The notes: generated by a model not told the origin, from the sequence alone. Positions 23,201 through 34,645 are shown, counted from the stretch's first letter. The stretch is 64,000 nt of DNA from Pectinophora gossypiella (GCF_024362695.1 NC_065415.1:13371438-13435437); one strand, 5' to 3'. Translations and numbers: made by a program.

Positions 23201-26093
23201 TGGCGTGGTTGTTCATCGAAATAGAGTCTACCTCTCAAGAAGTGCTCGCTCACGGTTATACTTTGATATCGAACACTATGGGTAGTCTTCCTGCAGCAAA
23301 GCAAATAAACATATTAGAACAGCACACACAGATAATACTAGACAAGTGCAAGATGCATGAAGTTTACTTCCTTATTCTGGAGAGCTTGTACAATTCTGTG
23401 CATCAGAGTGTTTACAATGACAAGTTTCCAGATATTCTGGCTTTGTCTTTGAAATTGAGTTTGACGTGTGATAATGAGATGATTAGGACGAAAGCGTGTG
23501 CGTTAACGGCACATTTTCTGAATAAGGCTGACTATGGACCTAATTTTGAGCTGCTGTATGAATATTTGAAGAATTATCTGTCGTCATGTAGCGGTATGGA
23601 CAACGCGGTGTGCCCAAGACTGATAATGTTGTATGGTTGGATTGCTAAAGCGTTGGTCATGAGAGGTAGCGATATGTTCATGTTTTGGTTGCAAAAGGTG
23701 AGGCTTAGTTTTGTATTTGGCATTGTAAATTTTAGCCAAGTTGCAAACAATTATGACAAGCGACAGTGGCTGTGACTGTGTATGGGATTGACATGTCACC
23801 TTATGTCAACCTCATACATTTTTATCACAGACACTGTCAATTGGCATAATTGTTTGCAACTTGGGCCTTTGATGTATTTGACAACAGATTAGTGACGGTA
23901 TGGGGTTGACATGTCACATTATGTCAATACCATACATTTTTGTCACTGTCACTGTTAATTATCACAATCATTTGCGACTTGCCCGGCCCCTGATGTATTT
24001 GACAACAGATTAGTGACTATATGGGATTGACATGTCACATTTTGTTGATCCCATACATTTTGGCACTGTCACTGTCGATTGATTGCCCAGCCCCTGATGT
24101 ATTTGACAACAGATTACTGACTGTATGGGATTGACATGTCACATTATGTCAATTCCATACATTTGTATCACTGTCACTGTCGATTGTCATAATCGTTTGC
24201 GACTTGGCCAACTCCCCTGATGCATTTGACAATATATTTAAATATCTCTTTTTCAGATAACAACAGTACTATTAAGTCCAGATTACGCGAAAGATGCCGC
24301 GGAGTCTATAAAACTGGTTATGTCTAGTCAGCCATCTTACTTCACCACTCGCCATCACTGCAGGCTAAGTCTCCTATACAAGCAGAGAATGTTCGTAGCC
24401 TTCGCCGGACTCGCTGAGAAAGTTGGCAATGTGACCGCAGAGACCAAAGAACACTACCTGCTTAGTTGGGCGTATGTGATCGGACGAGCGCCTAAAAGTG
24501 TACTTAATAGTGAAGTTAATAAGGTACGTATTGGCCTGACTGTAACACTACTGTTTAAAACAAAATCATTGAACACATTCAGCTGCTTGTCTTCCTTTAA
24601 AAACTGACAGAGGGATTTTTTCTTGCACACATGAGTCACTGTGGTCCTGTGGTGCCCTGGCTTCCTTCTCAAACGGGGAGCGTCGGTTCGAAACCCGGTA
24701 CCGGACTTGCACCAATGAGTTATTAATAAGTGACCAATTAAAAGTGCACTTTGCACTAACACAGTTGGCTCGACCATTATAGACGGCGTCACGGCTCACC
24801 ACCTATTTATTACGTTTGTCTAACAGAAAGCTCGGAGAAGTGTCGGTACTTAGTACATCTGGCGGTGGATGTACCTCTGACTGCCCCAATTGAGATATAG
24901 TCGTGAGATTATGTTATGTAACATAATGATGATGTACCATTACGCGATGGGCTGCCAGACCCGCATCGATATTTTGGCTTCATATTGGATATTGCATCGA
25001 ATAGTGGTTGCAAGTTGTCGTATACATATTACGAAATTACTGGCGTGGTGAATTTACGTCTGTTTACTTATTAAAAATAGAATCTAATAAAATACCTACT
25101 TTTACTGTACGCGTTCTGAAACTCTTTCAACGCAAATTATTTGTAATATTTTTGCCTAACCATTTGCTAAAATATATTGACAGGATACATAATGTATTAA
25201 AGTTACGATTGTCTATTATTTTAGATCGCGCCTCTAGTAATAGACTCGCTAGAGTACGACAACAAGGATCTCCTTCTCGTCATGCTGGATGTGCTATGCC
25301 ACTTCGTGCAGTCAGCCCATGTTGTCGTCTCGGATAGTCTTCAAACCATCCTGCCCAGACTGGTCAACTTATCTAGATATGTTAAGTCTATGGTGAGTAT
25401 TGCGTTACCAATTGGTACCGGACGCCGAGCTCCCACTTTGGGTCTTAGGGTGGTATTAATAAACTAATCTCAGCTTCGAGTCTGCCCTCAAAATCATGTC
25501 AATGTGACAGTTCTCATATAAAGAGCATGATCTTGAGGGTAGCCTCAGCTGACATTAGTTTATTAATACCACCCTTACTGTAGTTTAAAATGGCCGTAAT
25601 TCGCTAAGGACTAAGGAAGTGCGCGTATGGAGAGATTTTAACAATCCAATAATGCTGGACGTTGTCTGACAGTTCTGACACCAAAACAAAAAACTATCGT
25701 GGGGTGACTAGCAAAAAAACATAGGCAGGTACCTATAAAAAAATATGAGGGATTTCCCTTTTACTATCGGTCTTCGCATAATGCGATCTCACTTTGAATG
25801 AGAGAGTGAGAAAAGTCTATTTCTTACTTTGTTTACGAACATGACAATATCGCCAATATAAAGACAGCATTCATTATTTACACTTTCAGGACGTCAGAAT
25901 AAAAAGCCTGCAATGTCTCTACGACATAGCCAACGCATACCGCACCGCTCTACTGCTCCCGTACAAGCCCGACATATTGGTCGACCTGTCGCCTTCGTTG
26001 GATGACAAGAAACGCTTAGTGCGCAATATGGCGGTTCGCGCGCGAACCCGCTGGTTCTTGATTGGCGCGCCGGGCGAGGCGAAGCCTAACTGA
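20213..26093 (+). CDS. MMS19: MMS19, cytosolic Fe-S cluster targeting factor (7 exons, 972 aa)
   Basis: MMS19 is the HEAT-repeat scaffold of the CIA targeting complex that delivers Fe-S clusters to DNA repair and replication enzymes. Exons: 20213-20300, 20529-20912, 21738-22087, 22240-23697, 24257-24523, 25225-25392, 25890-26093. Phases agree throughout, giving 972 residues and TGA. Diagnostic blocks are RLKDNHRVVPPVLEGYLAL (exon 2), FVYGVISAMDGERDPRNLL and CYYPIDFHPSPGDPAAVTR (exon 3). Both regions belong to the family's N-terminal domain; exons 4-7 are the helical C-terminal repeats, ending in a basic tail near RNMAVRARTRWFLIGAP. Human MMS19 is about 1030 aa, so this is slightly short but complete. 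Introns 4, 5 and 6 contain a tandem palindromic array, a SINE and a palindromic MITE respectively. Confidence 0.94.
23765..24235. repeat. Tandem array of about 120-bp palindromic units in MMS19 intron 4
   Basis: Four units share GATGTATTTGACAACAGATT and ATTGACATGTCACATTATGT. The first motif starts at 23871, 23992, 24096 and 24219 (periods 121, 104 and 123). Each unit contains a hairpin: TGTATGGGATTGACATGTCA pairs with a downstream TGTCAAT..CCATACA. The array fills most of the intron. Confidence 0.85.
24636..24920 (+). repeat. tRNA-derived SINE family S4 in MMS19 intron 5
   Basis: Contains a B-box-like GTCGGTTCGAAACCCGG, then CACCAATGAGTTATTAAT, CGACCATTATAGACGGCG, and ends near GTCGTGAGATTATGTTATG. 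Copies of the same body are at 33403-33678, 37641-37895, 58616-58868 and, inverted, 63778-63900. Confidence 0.75.
25447..25575. repeat. Palindromic MITE in MMS19 intron 6
   Basis: The left arm AGGGTGGTATTAATAAACTA and its continuation through CCCTCAAAATCATG are matched in reverse by the right arm CATGATCTTGAGGG...TAGTTTATTAATACCACCCT. The two arms of about 50 bp flank about 25 bp. It has no coding content. Confidence 0.8.
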
Positions 26094-26504
26094 CCAATAG
26101 GATTGTAGCAGCATTCAAAAAATAGAACACTATTTTTGTTTTTAATTTCTCGTGATAAATTGAAACAAGGTTTTTTCTGCCTCTTCTTTCGTCTTTAATT
26201 TCTGTTTTTATTTTATTCTATCAAAATACTTCAACGTTCCTTTCACTTTAAACGAACATATATACTTAACGAAAAGCTTTGTTTTAATTTACCATGGCTA
26301 TTGTTTAGTAAAATTCTAAATATAAATTGTTATCTAAAAATATAAGTTGGTTGTTTTAGTTTTTAAAATTAATAAGCAGCTAATCGCATGTTCAAGTATG
26401 TACGATAAAAACAATATTTCCATTAATTTTATGATTGTATGATCTGACAATATACAATTTACAGAAAAATCGTATCATAAACTTGTTACTGAATGCTTGT
26501 TTTT

Positions 26505-26510
26505 AATAAA
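26505..26510 (+). terminator. Candidate polyadenylation signal of MMS19
   Basis: AATAAA about 410 bases past the MMS19 stop, in an A/T-rich 3' UTR. It is followed by no further recognisable host exon. Confidence 0.55.
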
Positions 26511-26749
26511 ATATAAAAATAAATATCGACGTAATAAATTGTATATTTGTATTTAATCTGTTTTATTGAAGAACTAGCAGCTTGTCTCAGCCTCGCTTAG
26601 TACAATTTTTGGCCTTGAAATGCAGACGATGACAGTAAAAACTTCATGAAAATGCATGTAGTGGTTCTTAGGATTAGCCCGACACGCAGAACATTGATAT
26701 CAGTAAACCGTCTCCAAAGCACCTGATTATTGTAAAGAGGAAATGTTTT

Positions 26750-26905
26750 CATCACGCTTGTATTCCCGAAGGAGTAAGAAGTGTGTAGCACGGTCACGAG
26801 TACTAATATGTATACACTTTGATACCATGTCACATTAACTTTTTTGACAAATTGAACCGTAAGTCTTATTAAATGTCAAAATATGATAGTGCGGCAGGAT
26901 CCGAT
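26750..26905 (+). repeat. MITE family M3
   Basis: Contains CGGTCACGAGTACTAATATG, then ATGTCACATTAACTTTTTTG and TTAAATGTCAAAATATG. Copies are at 62305-62445 and 63605-63765, and an inverted one with TACAGTCATGAGCA is at 48945-49085. The ends TACAGTCATGAGCA and TGCTCGTGACCGTA form an imperfect terminal inverted repeat. Confidence 0.65.
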
Positions 26906-26929
26906 TCTGACGTGGTTCATGTAACGAAC

Positions 26930-27125
26930 ACGTACTTATATCAGTAAGTAACCGGGTCCAACGAACGTGCCTTTCGAAGCACGGGCCATCTTACTTTCGG
27001 ACAATCGGGTGATCAACCTGCGATGTCCCAACCAAACTTGGCTCACAAACTGAGTTTTGTGATATGTCCCCACTGGATATTGAACTCAGGTCCACGCTCA
27101 ACCACTGGACCATGGATGCCGGTTA
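26930..27125 (-). repeat. SINE family S2, reverse copy
   Basis: Carries the reverse complement of the S2 body (CCAACGAACGTGCCTTTCGA and the TCACAAACTGAGTTTTGTGA region) up to a degraded tRNA-like head ending at ACCATGGATGCC. The interval 27126-27620 that follows holds no feature I recognise. Confidence 0.65.
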
Positions 27126-27624
27126 CAAACGCTGAAAAAGAAATAAAAAAACAATACAAAAAAAAAACAACAATTTATTGCGCATTCAAACAGAACGCTA
27201 TTCTTAACAATATTCAAATCTTTTCCTTAAACACCATCATTTCAAGACGTTTGACATTGATACCTTTGCCTATACCGCTGCGGATTAGCGAGACAAATCC
27301 GGGCCCACTAACAATTTGATTTGATTTGCATAATCGCTTATCACAATTGCGCGTTTGCCCACTTTAAATGGTAATGAAGGACCCTGGTTTTTTGGGCTGG
27401 GAACAGGATGAATGGAGGGATAAGATAGGAGGCTAATAAATCTTAATTTTACATTTGAAAGCTCCGAAACCGTACTTGAGAATGAGATATAAATGGCCGT
27501 TTTCAGGCCCTGTTGGTCGGGATGGAGGACACTGCAGTGTTATAGCGTTTATGAGCCACGCGTTTTCCTTTTTATCGTTAAATCTATCTTCATTTTATTA
27601 TCTTCTTAGTCTTAATCCAAGGTT

Positions 27625-27700
27625 TTTTTTGACGTGACTTATTGTAGATTTGCCGCAGGCGGCATTAGCGATAAGCGCTGATTAAGTGAAGTAGTCGACC
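27625..27700 (-). repeat. Dispersed repeat family S1, short reverse copy
   Basis: A T-run, then GACGTGACTTATTGTAGATT and TGCCGCAGGCGGCATTA: the A-tailed end of family S1 in reverse. Confidence 0.65.
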
Positions 27701-28239
27701 ACGCCGGCGGGGTCGGTATCGGGGTCCTGAAGTGTTTGGTGTCGCGAGCTGATTGGCTACCTCTATGGCTAGAGTACCTAATCGGGTCATCAGGATCGTA
27801 TATTACGTCCTTATCCAAGGTTTCAAGCCAATAAAAAATACTTAGGTAGGTATCTTTATGTAATTGTCCACATATTCCATTTTAAAAACTTCTAAATAGC
27901 CATAGACAACATAACACCTATATTCCCGAAGGGGTAGGCAGAAGTATAATTATAATATTATATACACCCAATACTCACCAGCTATAATTAAGTGCTGTAG
28001 TAGGTAAATGGCCCTGATTCCAGCGTACACCTTCTAATTTTATTTTAAGTTATATCTGTCATTTTCTTATCCGCCGAAAATGAGAGGGACGGATGATTGA
28101 CAACTGTTAATTTTAAAATGAATGAATAACGCGGGCGAATAAAATAGAAAACCACGTGATTTGAAATTCAAAGTAGAATTCAGTGGTTTAAAGCCCGAAC
28201 CGGGATTAGAACCCGCAGAAACCATGTGAGTTTCCCCTA

Positions 28240-28600
28240 TGCACGGGTAAGTGCTACACATAACATAACATACATAGCCTATATACGTCCAGTGGGACGG
28301 GCACAGGCCTCCCCTCAATCAACCGGAGGGGGTATGGAGCATACTCCACCACGCTGCTCCACTGCGAGTTGGCGGAGGTGTTTTTACGGCTAATAGCCGG
28401 ACGGGACCAACGGCTCAACGTGCCCTCCAAAGTACGGAATCATCTTACTTTTTCGGACAATCAGGTGATTCAAGCCTGAAAAGTCCTTACCAAACAAAGG
28501 ACAGTCTCACAAAGTGATTTCGACAATGTCCGCATCGGGAATCGAACACGGACCTCCAGATCGTGAGCCTAACGCTCTAACCACTAGACCACGGAGGCGG
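28240..28600 (-). repeat. Long SINE family S2 copy, reverse
   Basis: The minus strand begins with a tRNA-like head (GCCTCCGTGGTCTAGTGGTT and a B-box-like region), runs through the CCGAAAAAGTAAGATGATTC body and ends with a segment carrying ACTGGACGTATATAGGC. A related copy is at 56285-56595. Partial copies of the 3' segment are at 30560-30670, 38830-38975, 41700-41760 and 61080-61290. Confidence 0.75.
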
Positions 28601-28867
28601 GTAAGTGCTAGGAAAACAAAATGTTTTGTGTCTGGGTCATGCCATAACTAAGCAATTTATCTACTATTGATTGATGTAGGTACTTAATTACTATCGCCCA
28701 ATAAGCTGTGCTGTAATAACGTGCAGACTAATAGATATATGATGAGCGTTTGATGCATTCGGAACTGCAGTTGCAGCTAATCTTGTACGGTTGACACCTA
28801 AGTACTATTAAACATAACAACTACTTCAGTACAATTAGTGATTAAGTATATTTCAATAAAGATAACG

Positions 28868-29175
28868 GCCTCTGTAATCGTTGGGCTCACGATTCGGGGG
28901 TCCCGGGTTCGAATCCCTGTGGGGACATATTACAAAAATCACTTTGTGATCCCTAGTTTGATTACGACATTACAGGCTAATCACCTGATTGACCGAAAGT
29001 AAGATGATCCGTGCTTCGGAAGGCACGTTAAGCCGTAGGTCCCGGTTACTACTTATTGATGTAAGTGAGTAATCGTTACATGAGCCATGTCAGGGGCCTT
29101 TGGCGACTTAATAATAGCCCTGACACCAGTGTTGCTGAGGTTGGTAATCCATCTCACTAGAAGAAGAAGAATAAA
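28868..29175 (+). repeat. tRNA-derived SINE family S2, most complete copy
   Basis: The head GGCCTCTGTAATCGTTGGGC through CCCGGGTTCGAATCCCTG is tRNA-like, with a clear B box. The body has CACTTTGTGATCCCTAG, CTTCGGAAGGCACGTTAAGC and CATGAGCCATGTCAGGGGCC. The tail is an AAGAAGAAGA run. It is the reference copy for comparing the others. The next 29176-29560 shows no gene. Confidence 0.8.
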
Positions 29176-29565
29176 GATAACATTTTGCAATATTCTCAAT
29201 GTGCGGTAAGAATGAGTCTGTCAAAGTACGTAAGCATAGTGATGTACCAGTCGAGATTAAGTCAATCGATTCTTTTCTATCTAACAGGACGAGGGTCCAA
29301 CTTGGCTGAAGCTTTCACCATTACCAGACAACCTTCGCTGAACGTCTTCGAATTCGCATTTCTATCGTATCGAGTTTTCATTCGCTCATTAGTCTGTAGA
29401 TTTCACCATTATATCGGCAATTAAGACTTAGGCTAATTTAAGTTTTAAAAGTATCTACTTACCTAGATTATTGGGATGATTAAATATTGACCTAGGGATT
29501 CCACCAGAGTCGATTAATTCAAAATATAAACCTCTGAGACGACGCCCTGAGCCGAATGTGCGCCA

Positions 29566-29765
29566 AACTGGGTCTGACCCCTAGGCCTGTTGTCTTATAT
29601 TTTGTACCACGTGTGAGCCCTCAGCAATGCATGGTACTGGAATCTTTTTTGTTAATTTTTTGACGTGACTTATTGTAGATAAGATGGCATTAACTACTTG
29701 GCCGGAGAAATGGGGAACGCTGTGGGGACTCATCTAGTACAAAATTTAAGACAACAAGCCTGAGG
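29566..29765. repeat. Two S1 fragments in opposite orientation
   Basis: 29566-29640 (+) has AGGCCTGTTGTCTTATATTT and GTGAGCCCTCAGC. 29650-29765 (-) begins with GACGTGACTTATTGTAGAT and ends ACAACAAGCCTGAGGGACC. Together they form a loose inverted pair. Confidence 0.6.
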
Positions 29766-29809
29766 GACCCCGGTCGGGCACGAACCTTGGCTATAGGCAT
29801 CAAATTCAA

Positions 29810-29985
29810 ATTCAAAAATATCTTTATTCAGTTGGTAACATAGTTACACTTCGAATCGTCAATTTTTACATAACGAACGTCTCATCCGCCTAAAACTGCT
29901 GCAGCTTCTCACAACCTGTATAGCCGGGGAAAAGAAGCTGCAAGAAAAACCTCGCCACAGAGCCCTAGACGTTCTTTAAAAAAAA
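29810..29985 (-). repeat. LINE family L3 3' end, truncated reverse copy
   Basis: The tail and 3' UTR match 7087-7260: TCTTTATTCAGTTGGTAACA, CATCCGCCTAAAACTGCTGC and GCCCTAGACGTTCTTTAAA. It is truncated after about 170 bp, the usual 5' truncation of LINE insertions. Confidence 0.65.
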
Positions 29986-30559
29986 AAAACATCGACTGAG
30001 AGGATAACAGAATGCTAAGTGGGTATAATAATAATGCAGTTTTCCAATAGATTTTAAGGTAGGTTGACTTAGTGCATGATACTCGTGGAGTTTAGACTCA
30101 TGTGTTGTCTCTTGTAAAAAGGTCTCTAACAATACAAAAAAATATCATCAATTTTTTCCGAGATGCGGTTCAAACTTTTCATACTTACCTACCTATCTAA
30201 TTATAAGCACCTACCTAGCTATAATAAGCTCACACACACTGCCTTTAGGCATTTACCCAGAGCCCTACTTTTGCCAACCCACTGAATAGTTAGGTTAACT
30301 CTCCCTACCGGGTTAACCTGAACTATAGTTACATGGATTGCGCTCATTTTTGCTGAGTCACCGAGCAAAGGGTAAACTAACAAAATTACAAGGTACAGTA
30401 ACTCCCTGCGCGTCAGTTGGTTTGTTTATCATCTCTCGCTCTTTCTCTTTTTTTTCTCTCTGGAGATAACTCTAGTCTGGATGGCGTAAAATATGATCCC
30501 AAACGAATTTGAGGTATACATTACAGGCACGCGCCTCAATTCTTCTTCACTAATATATA

Positions 30560-31010
30560 TAAACTGCCTATATACGTCCTGCTGCTGGGGACAGACCTCC
30601 CCTCAATCACACGGAGAGGTTACAGAGCATTCCACCATGCTGCTTCACACGGGGTGAGCAGAGCTACAAGTAATCTTAGGATAATTTGCAGCCACTTTTA
30701 TTTTTTCTCGATACTAGAAAAGTTACGTTTAACTTACAAAATGAATTTCCAAAAAAATATTTTAAGTAAATGTTTTTTTCACAATTGAATTTTCTTCTTG
30801 GTTGCTACGAACACTACGAGCGTTACGCTACAGAGGTTACAGAGCATGCTACATCGTGCTGCTCCGCTGCGGGATTGCGTAGAGTTGTCTTACAAGGATA
30901 ACAGCCGGGACCAACAGCTAAACATGCCCTAAGCACGGAATCATCTTACTTTTTCGGACATTCAGGTGATTCAAGCCTGCAATGTCCGAAAACAAAGGAC
31001 AGTCGCTAAC
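30560..31010 (-). repeat. Broken S2 SINE fragments with an unrelated repeat between
   Basis: 30560-30670 matches the 3' segment of the long S2 form; 30880-31010 matches its centre (CGGGACCAACAGCTAAACA, TCATCTTACTTTTTCGGACA). Between them, 30712-30840 resembles 33838-33960 (GCTACGAACACTACGAGCGT against GCTACGAAGACTACGAGCGT). I see no gene. Confidence 0.5.
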
Positions 31011-31169
31011 ATAACATTATAATAATAATACTTACATGTTTTTATCGTGTTAAATCCGTGATCCGGAGAATGCGTGACTGACATGAATGTGTAGTGTCAA
31101 ACTCAAACGCAGAAAAATAATCAGTTGAACAAAAATCAATGGTTGTCAATTTTTAATTAAATAAGTATA

Positions 31170-31260
31170 TTTTTTGTCGAAACTAGTGCAGCTTCTCACA
31201 ACCTGTACAGCCGAGGAAAAGTAGCTGCAAGGAAAACCTCGGTATGGGGCCGGTATTGGA
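31170..31260 (-). repeat. LINE family L3 3' end, very short reverse fragment
   Basis: CTAGTGCAGCTTCTCACAACC and GGAAAAGTAGCTGCAAGGAA correspond to the L3 3' UTR seen at 52690-52760 in reverse. About 90 bp survive. Confidence 0.5.
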
Positions 31261-31605
31261 ACCATCCCTGCTTCGAATTCCGGCACAGTGTCTAAACCAG
31301 GTTTTGACGGTTCCAGTTCCAGTTTTGTTTGAGTGGTTTCATTTGTAGACTTATAGAAATATCCTGGGTGTAGAATAGACATAGCGAGGTGCACGCGCAA
31401 CGTTACCGTCAATTTCACATTATCATTGTACCACTTTCTCAGGTTACTGGTTTCGAGAAATAAATAATTTAAAATATTCTTTAAAGTAAGAGGAAAGTTC
31501 AGAACTATTGGCGTTTACTACCAAACTCTTTGTCATGTAACGCTTTACAAATTACAAGATGTAAAAACTTTTTTATTTAATTATTTTTTTTTATTTAGTT
31601 TACAG

Positions 31606-31952
31606 TTTTATATATGAAACACTGCGGTTCAACATATCCATCTTCAGACTTCAAGACTCTATTTTTCCTCCACATTACTTGTAACTTAAACATAACTGGC
31701 GAGGGATGGGTGGATATTACTATACACCTCGGTCTATCTCTTCTTATATTACTTGTGGCTTCATTTACCACAGTTTATTATGTGCTCACCCCATCGAGAT
31801 TGCGGGTGTGTTTAAATGTCAATATGTGCTGCCAAACGAGGGCAACAACTTCACGATACATTTCCAAATTTAAACACATCGAAGACACGAACCGAGTAAA
31901 CGAACTGAGCATTAACGATATTGCGTGTCGGCAGACGCATAAAGAACAATGA
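31606..31952 (+). CDS. Possible last exon of an unidentified membrane protein (uncertain)
   Basis: I do not recognise this protein. A pyrimidine-rich tract ending in TTTACAG could be a splice acceptor, leaving phase 2. The open frame then reads about 114 residues to TGA. Numbered from the ATG at 31614, residue N26 is in an N-I-T glycosylation sequon. Residues about 37-57 (ITIHLGLSLLILLVASFTTVYY) are a strong transmembrane segment, and the following residues (TPSRLRVCLNVNMCCQTR) are basic and Cys-containing, as in the cytoplasmic side of a type I protein. An AATAAA lies at 32078-32083, 126 bases past the stop. It stands alone: no upstream exon was found in this window. It could equally be a chance ORF or repeat fragment. 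Confidence 0.3.
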
Positions 31953-32545
31953 AAAGAGGATTTTCTTTATTACGGTGCGCCCGGACCGCCATTGAACGGC
32001 TTGTTAGTGCGCACGGACCTTTATAACTGGTGTTGCTGTTGCCAGTGAGCTATGACCTTGTTTGGAACATCGACTGTAATAAAACTCTTGTTAGGAAACT
32101 AGTGTTTATTTATATTTGGAAAAAAGGTTACTATGCCTTTTACTAACATCAATCGAAGCATCGAAGGGAACGCAGAGGTGTATAGTGCATACAGCCACTC
32201 TTTGTTAGTTATGTTAAGTCCCAAGTAAAATAAGGCGATAGCCCGGAAATCACGTGATATCAATTATTTATGATCCGAACATGAATTCAAACAAGGCATT
32301 TAAAGTTGATTTTGCCACTGTCCTTTGGATAAATTGGAAACACGTAACACATTCACAATGTATTTACAGTCGTGCAGTAAGTATGACGTCATTTCCAGTT
32401 GCTGTGACGTCATACCGTCACTAATACCTAACTGAGTTCCAATAATTCGAAACCATAGTTCAAACACTGTGCTAGTTGCTAGATTAATTAACTTATCAAT
32501 ATCAACCGTTAAGCTTGTGCAAATGTATCTATTTCCATGCACGTA

Positions 32546-32930
32546 CATAAATTCACGCTCGTTATCCCCAACGGGGTAGGCAGAGCCACAAGTAATCAAA
32601 GACAACTTGCAACCACTGTTGATACGACGTCCTAAGCTGGATATGACCTATCGCCCATAACATTAGTCCATCATGTTAGAGGATACAAGAGGATATTAGA
32701 GGATATAAGAGGATACTGTCGGTTTTTACGACATGCCCGGGAAGACAAGCAGCTGAACGTGTTCTATGTTTTTTATTTACTTCCAGAACAGCATAGAAGC
32801 AATACATAAATTCACGCTCGTTATCCCCAAGGGGGTGGGCAGAGCCACAAGTAATCGGAGGACCAGTTGCAGCCACTTTTAATACGAAGACCTCAGATGA
32901 ATACGATGAATTGTATGATAACAAATAAAG
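32546..32930. repeat. Two direct copies of a short dispersed repeat
   Basis: AAATTCACGCTCGTTATCCC followed by GGGGTAGGCAGAGCCACAAG occurs at 32548-32600. A near-identical stretch with GGGGGTGGGCAGAGCC is at 32808-32865. Related stretches with CCGAAGGGGTAGGCAGAAG are near 27925 and 35230. Confidence 0.5.
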
Positions 32931-32936
32931 TGTAAA

Positions 32937-33400
32937 AGATAGATAGATAGATAGATCGTTTATTTGCATGAACACAGTACAATGGTCTTAATAAGTAATG
33001 TGTATGTCCTTAGTGTATTCAGCCTGCTTGCAGGCGTGCAAATATTAATTTACAATAAAAAGTATAATACAAATTTAGCTTGAAACAATTGGCATACACT
33101 CAAAACATAAAACTTTCTAAAATCAACAACATTACAATTTACATTTCCAAAATATCGTGTCATGTTATAACAGGTCAAAATTAAAATTTAAAAAAGAAAA
33201 GTCAGCGGTTAATAACTAATAATAAGTTAATAACAATATAGGCAATTATTTATCTTTATAGTCTAAAAACTCTCCTACACTATAGAACCCTAAATTACTT
33301 ATCCATTTTGTTAGAGCGGTTTTGAATATTTTGCCGGAGCTTATTATACACCTCAATGCTCATGTTAAAAACATTCTGTTTCTATAAGTAATAATAATAT
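32937..33400 (-). pseudogene. LINE 3' end with GATA/TATC tail, reverse copy
   Basis: The plus strand starts with AGATAGATAGATAGATAGAT followed by CGTTTATTTGCATG. On the minus strand this is a 3' end with AATAAACG and a TATC simple-repeat tail. Further in, the minus strand reads NVFNMSIEVYNKLRQNIQNR then a stop, like the extreme C-terminus of a reverse-transcriptase ORF. Confidence 0.6.
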
Positions 33401-33402
33401 AC

Positions 33403-33678
33403 ACTGTGGTACTGTGGTACACTGGGTTATTTTACAAAAGGGAAGCGCCGGTTCGAACTCCGGTACCGGACTTGTTCTTGTCAACCAATGAGTTATTAAT
33501 TTATCTTAAGTGCAGTTGTCAGTAACACTGTTACCATTATAGACGGCGATACGGCGCACAACCTATCACGTCGGTCTAACAGAAAGCTCGGTGACGTGTG
33601 GGTACTTAGTTCATCTTGCGATGGATGTACCTCTGACTACCCCAAATGGGATAAAGTTGTGAGCTTATAGTGTTATGT
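33403..33678 (+). repeat. SINE family S4
   Basis: A body with CCGGTTCGAACTCCGGTACC, CCAATGAGTTATTAATTTA, ACCATTATAGACGGCGATAC and GTACCTCTGACTACCCC matches the copy at 24636-24920. Confidence 0.7.
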
Positions 33679-34304
33679 GTGTAAATACCTATTTATGATA
33701 GAATAGTTTCGTACTTGAGGAAAGATGATTTTCCTTGAAAAAGGAAATTACTTACAACTATTATAATTTTGTATGTAAAATATGTATCAAAATAATGCAA
33801 GCTAAAATATACCTAAAATAGTTCTTATCTTACAAACGCGTTCCTAGAAAAGTTGGGTTTAAGTTACAAAATGTTATACAGTTGAATTTTCTTCGCAGTA
33901 AGCAAGAACGTGTAGAGGTTTGCTACGAAGACTACGAGCGTTACGCCGCTACGTCACTATGCTACGAAGAAGGAAATCGTAGCATTTTCAGAATTCCACA
34001 GCTGGGTTTTAAGTTTAAAGTGTTATTTTGTACAAACTACTGCGACGTATAAACGCGAGTGTTATGTTATATTTTATATACGTTTACTTTGTACTAGTGA
34101 CTCGCCCTGGTTTCGCTTGATCTGACCAATTTTTTTTCAAGTCATTCAATTGATAAGTTTATATTTATACCAGTATTTTGACGATAGTTGTTAATTTACT
34201 CAGTACTAGATTTGCACCAATTTACCTTAAACAATTTTCTTTTAGTGATGTATGTACTTAGTCGTGTAAGAATAAATTCGACTTAAAGAGTTACTAATGA
34301 GGAA

Positions 34305-34517
34305 GTGCTAGTAAGACTAAGGGAAAACAGACAAATATTGAGAGTTATGGAGGACAGAAGAGGAAAGATGGTTGGATACTTAATAAGACACGACGAATTT
34401 ATTAAAAACATCATAGAAGCTAACCTACAAGGAAAGAGAGTTAGGGGAAGACCAAGAAGAACTTACCTTGATAGAGAAGAATGGAGAATGCTACACCGAC
34501 AAGAGCGTGGCTCTTAA
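34305..34517 (+). pseudogene. LINE C-terminal fragment, internally deleted relative of 2431-2643
   Basis: Reads GYLIRHDEFIKNIIEANLQG, then KRVRGRPRRTY, then jumps to DREEWRMLHRQERGS and a stop. About 20 residues present in the 2431-2643 copy are missing. It is followed at 34518-34645 by the tail of an S2 SINE (CTGACACCAGGCTTGATGAG). Confidence 0.6.
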
Positions 34518-34645
34518 ATTGTACTTAGTCGTCACTTGAGCGATGCCATGGGCATTTGGAGACTCAATAATAAGTCAGGGCTGACTTCCTGACACCAGGC
34601 TTGATGAGGTTGGTTATCCACCTCACAACCCAACGATAGAAGAAA

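Noticed and set aside
23765..24235. CRISPR-like array
   Set aside because: The periodic units are near-identical throughout with no unique spacers, inside an intron of a eukaryotic gene. It is a tandem repeat.
28868..28930. tRNA gene at the head of the S2 element (also 8060-8130, 43500-43560)
   Set aside because: The B box is good, but the acceptor and D arms do not pair and the sequence recurs with a fixed SINE body. These are SINE heads, not tRNA genes.
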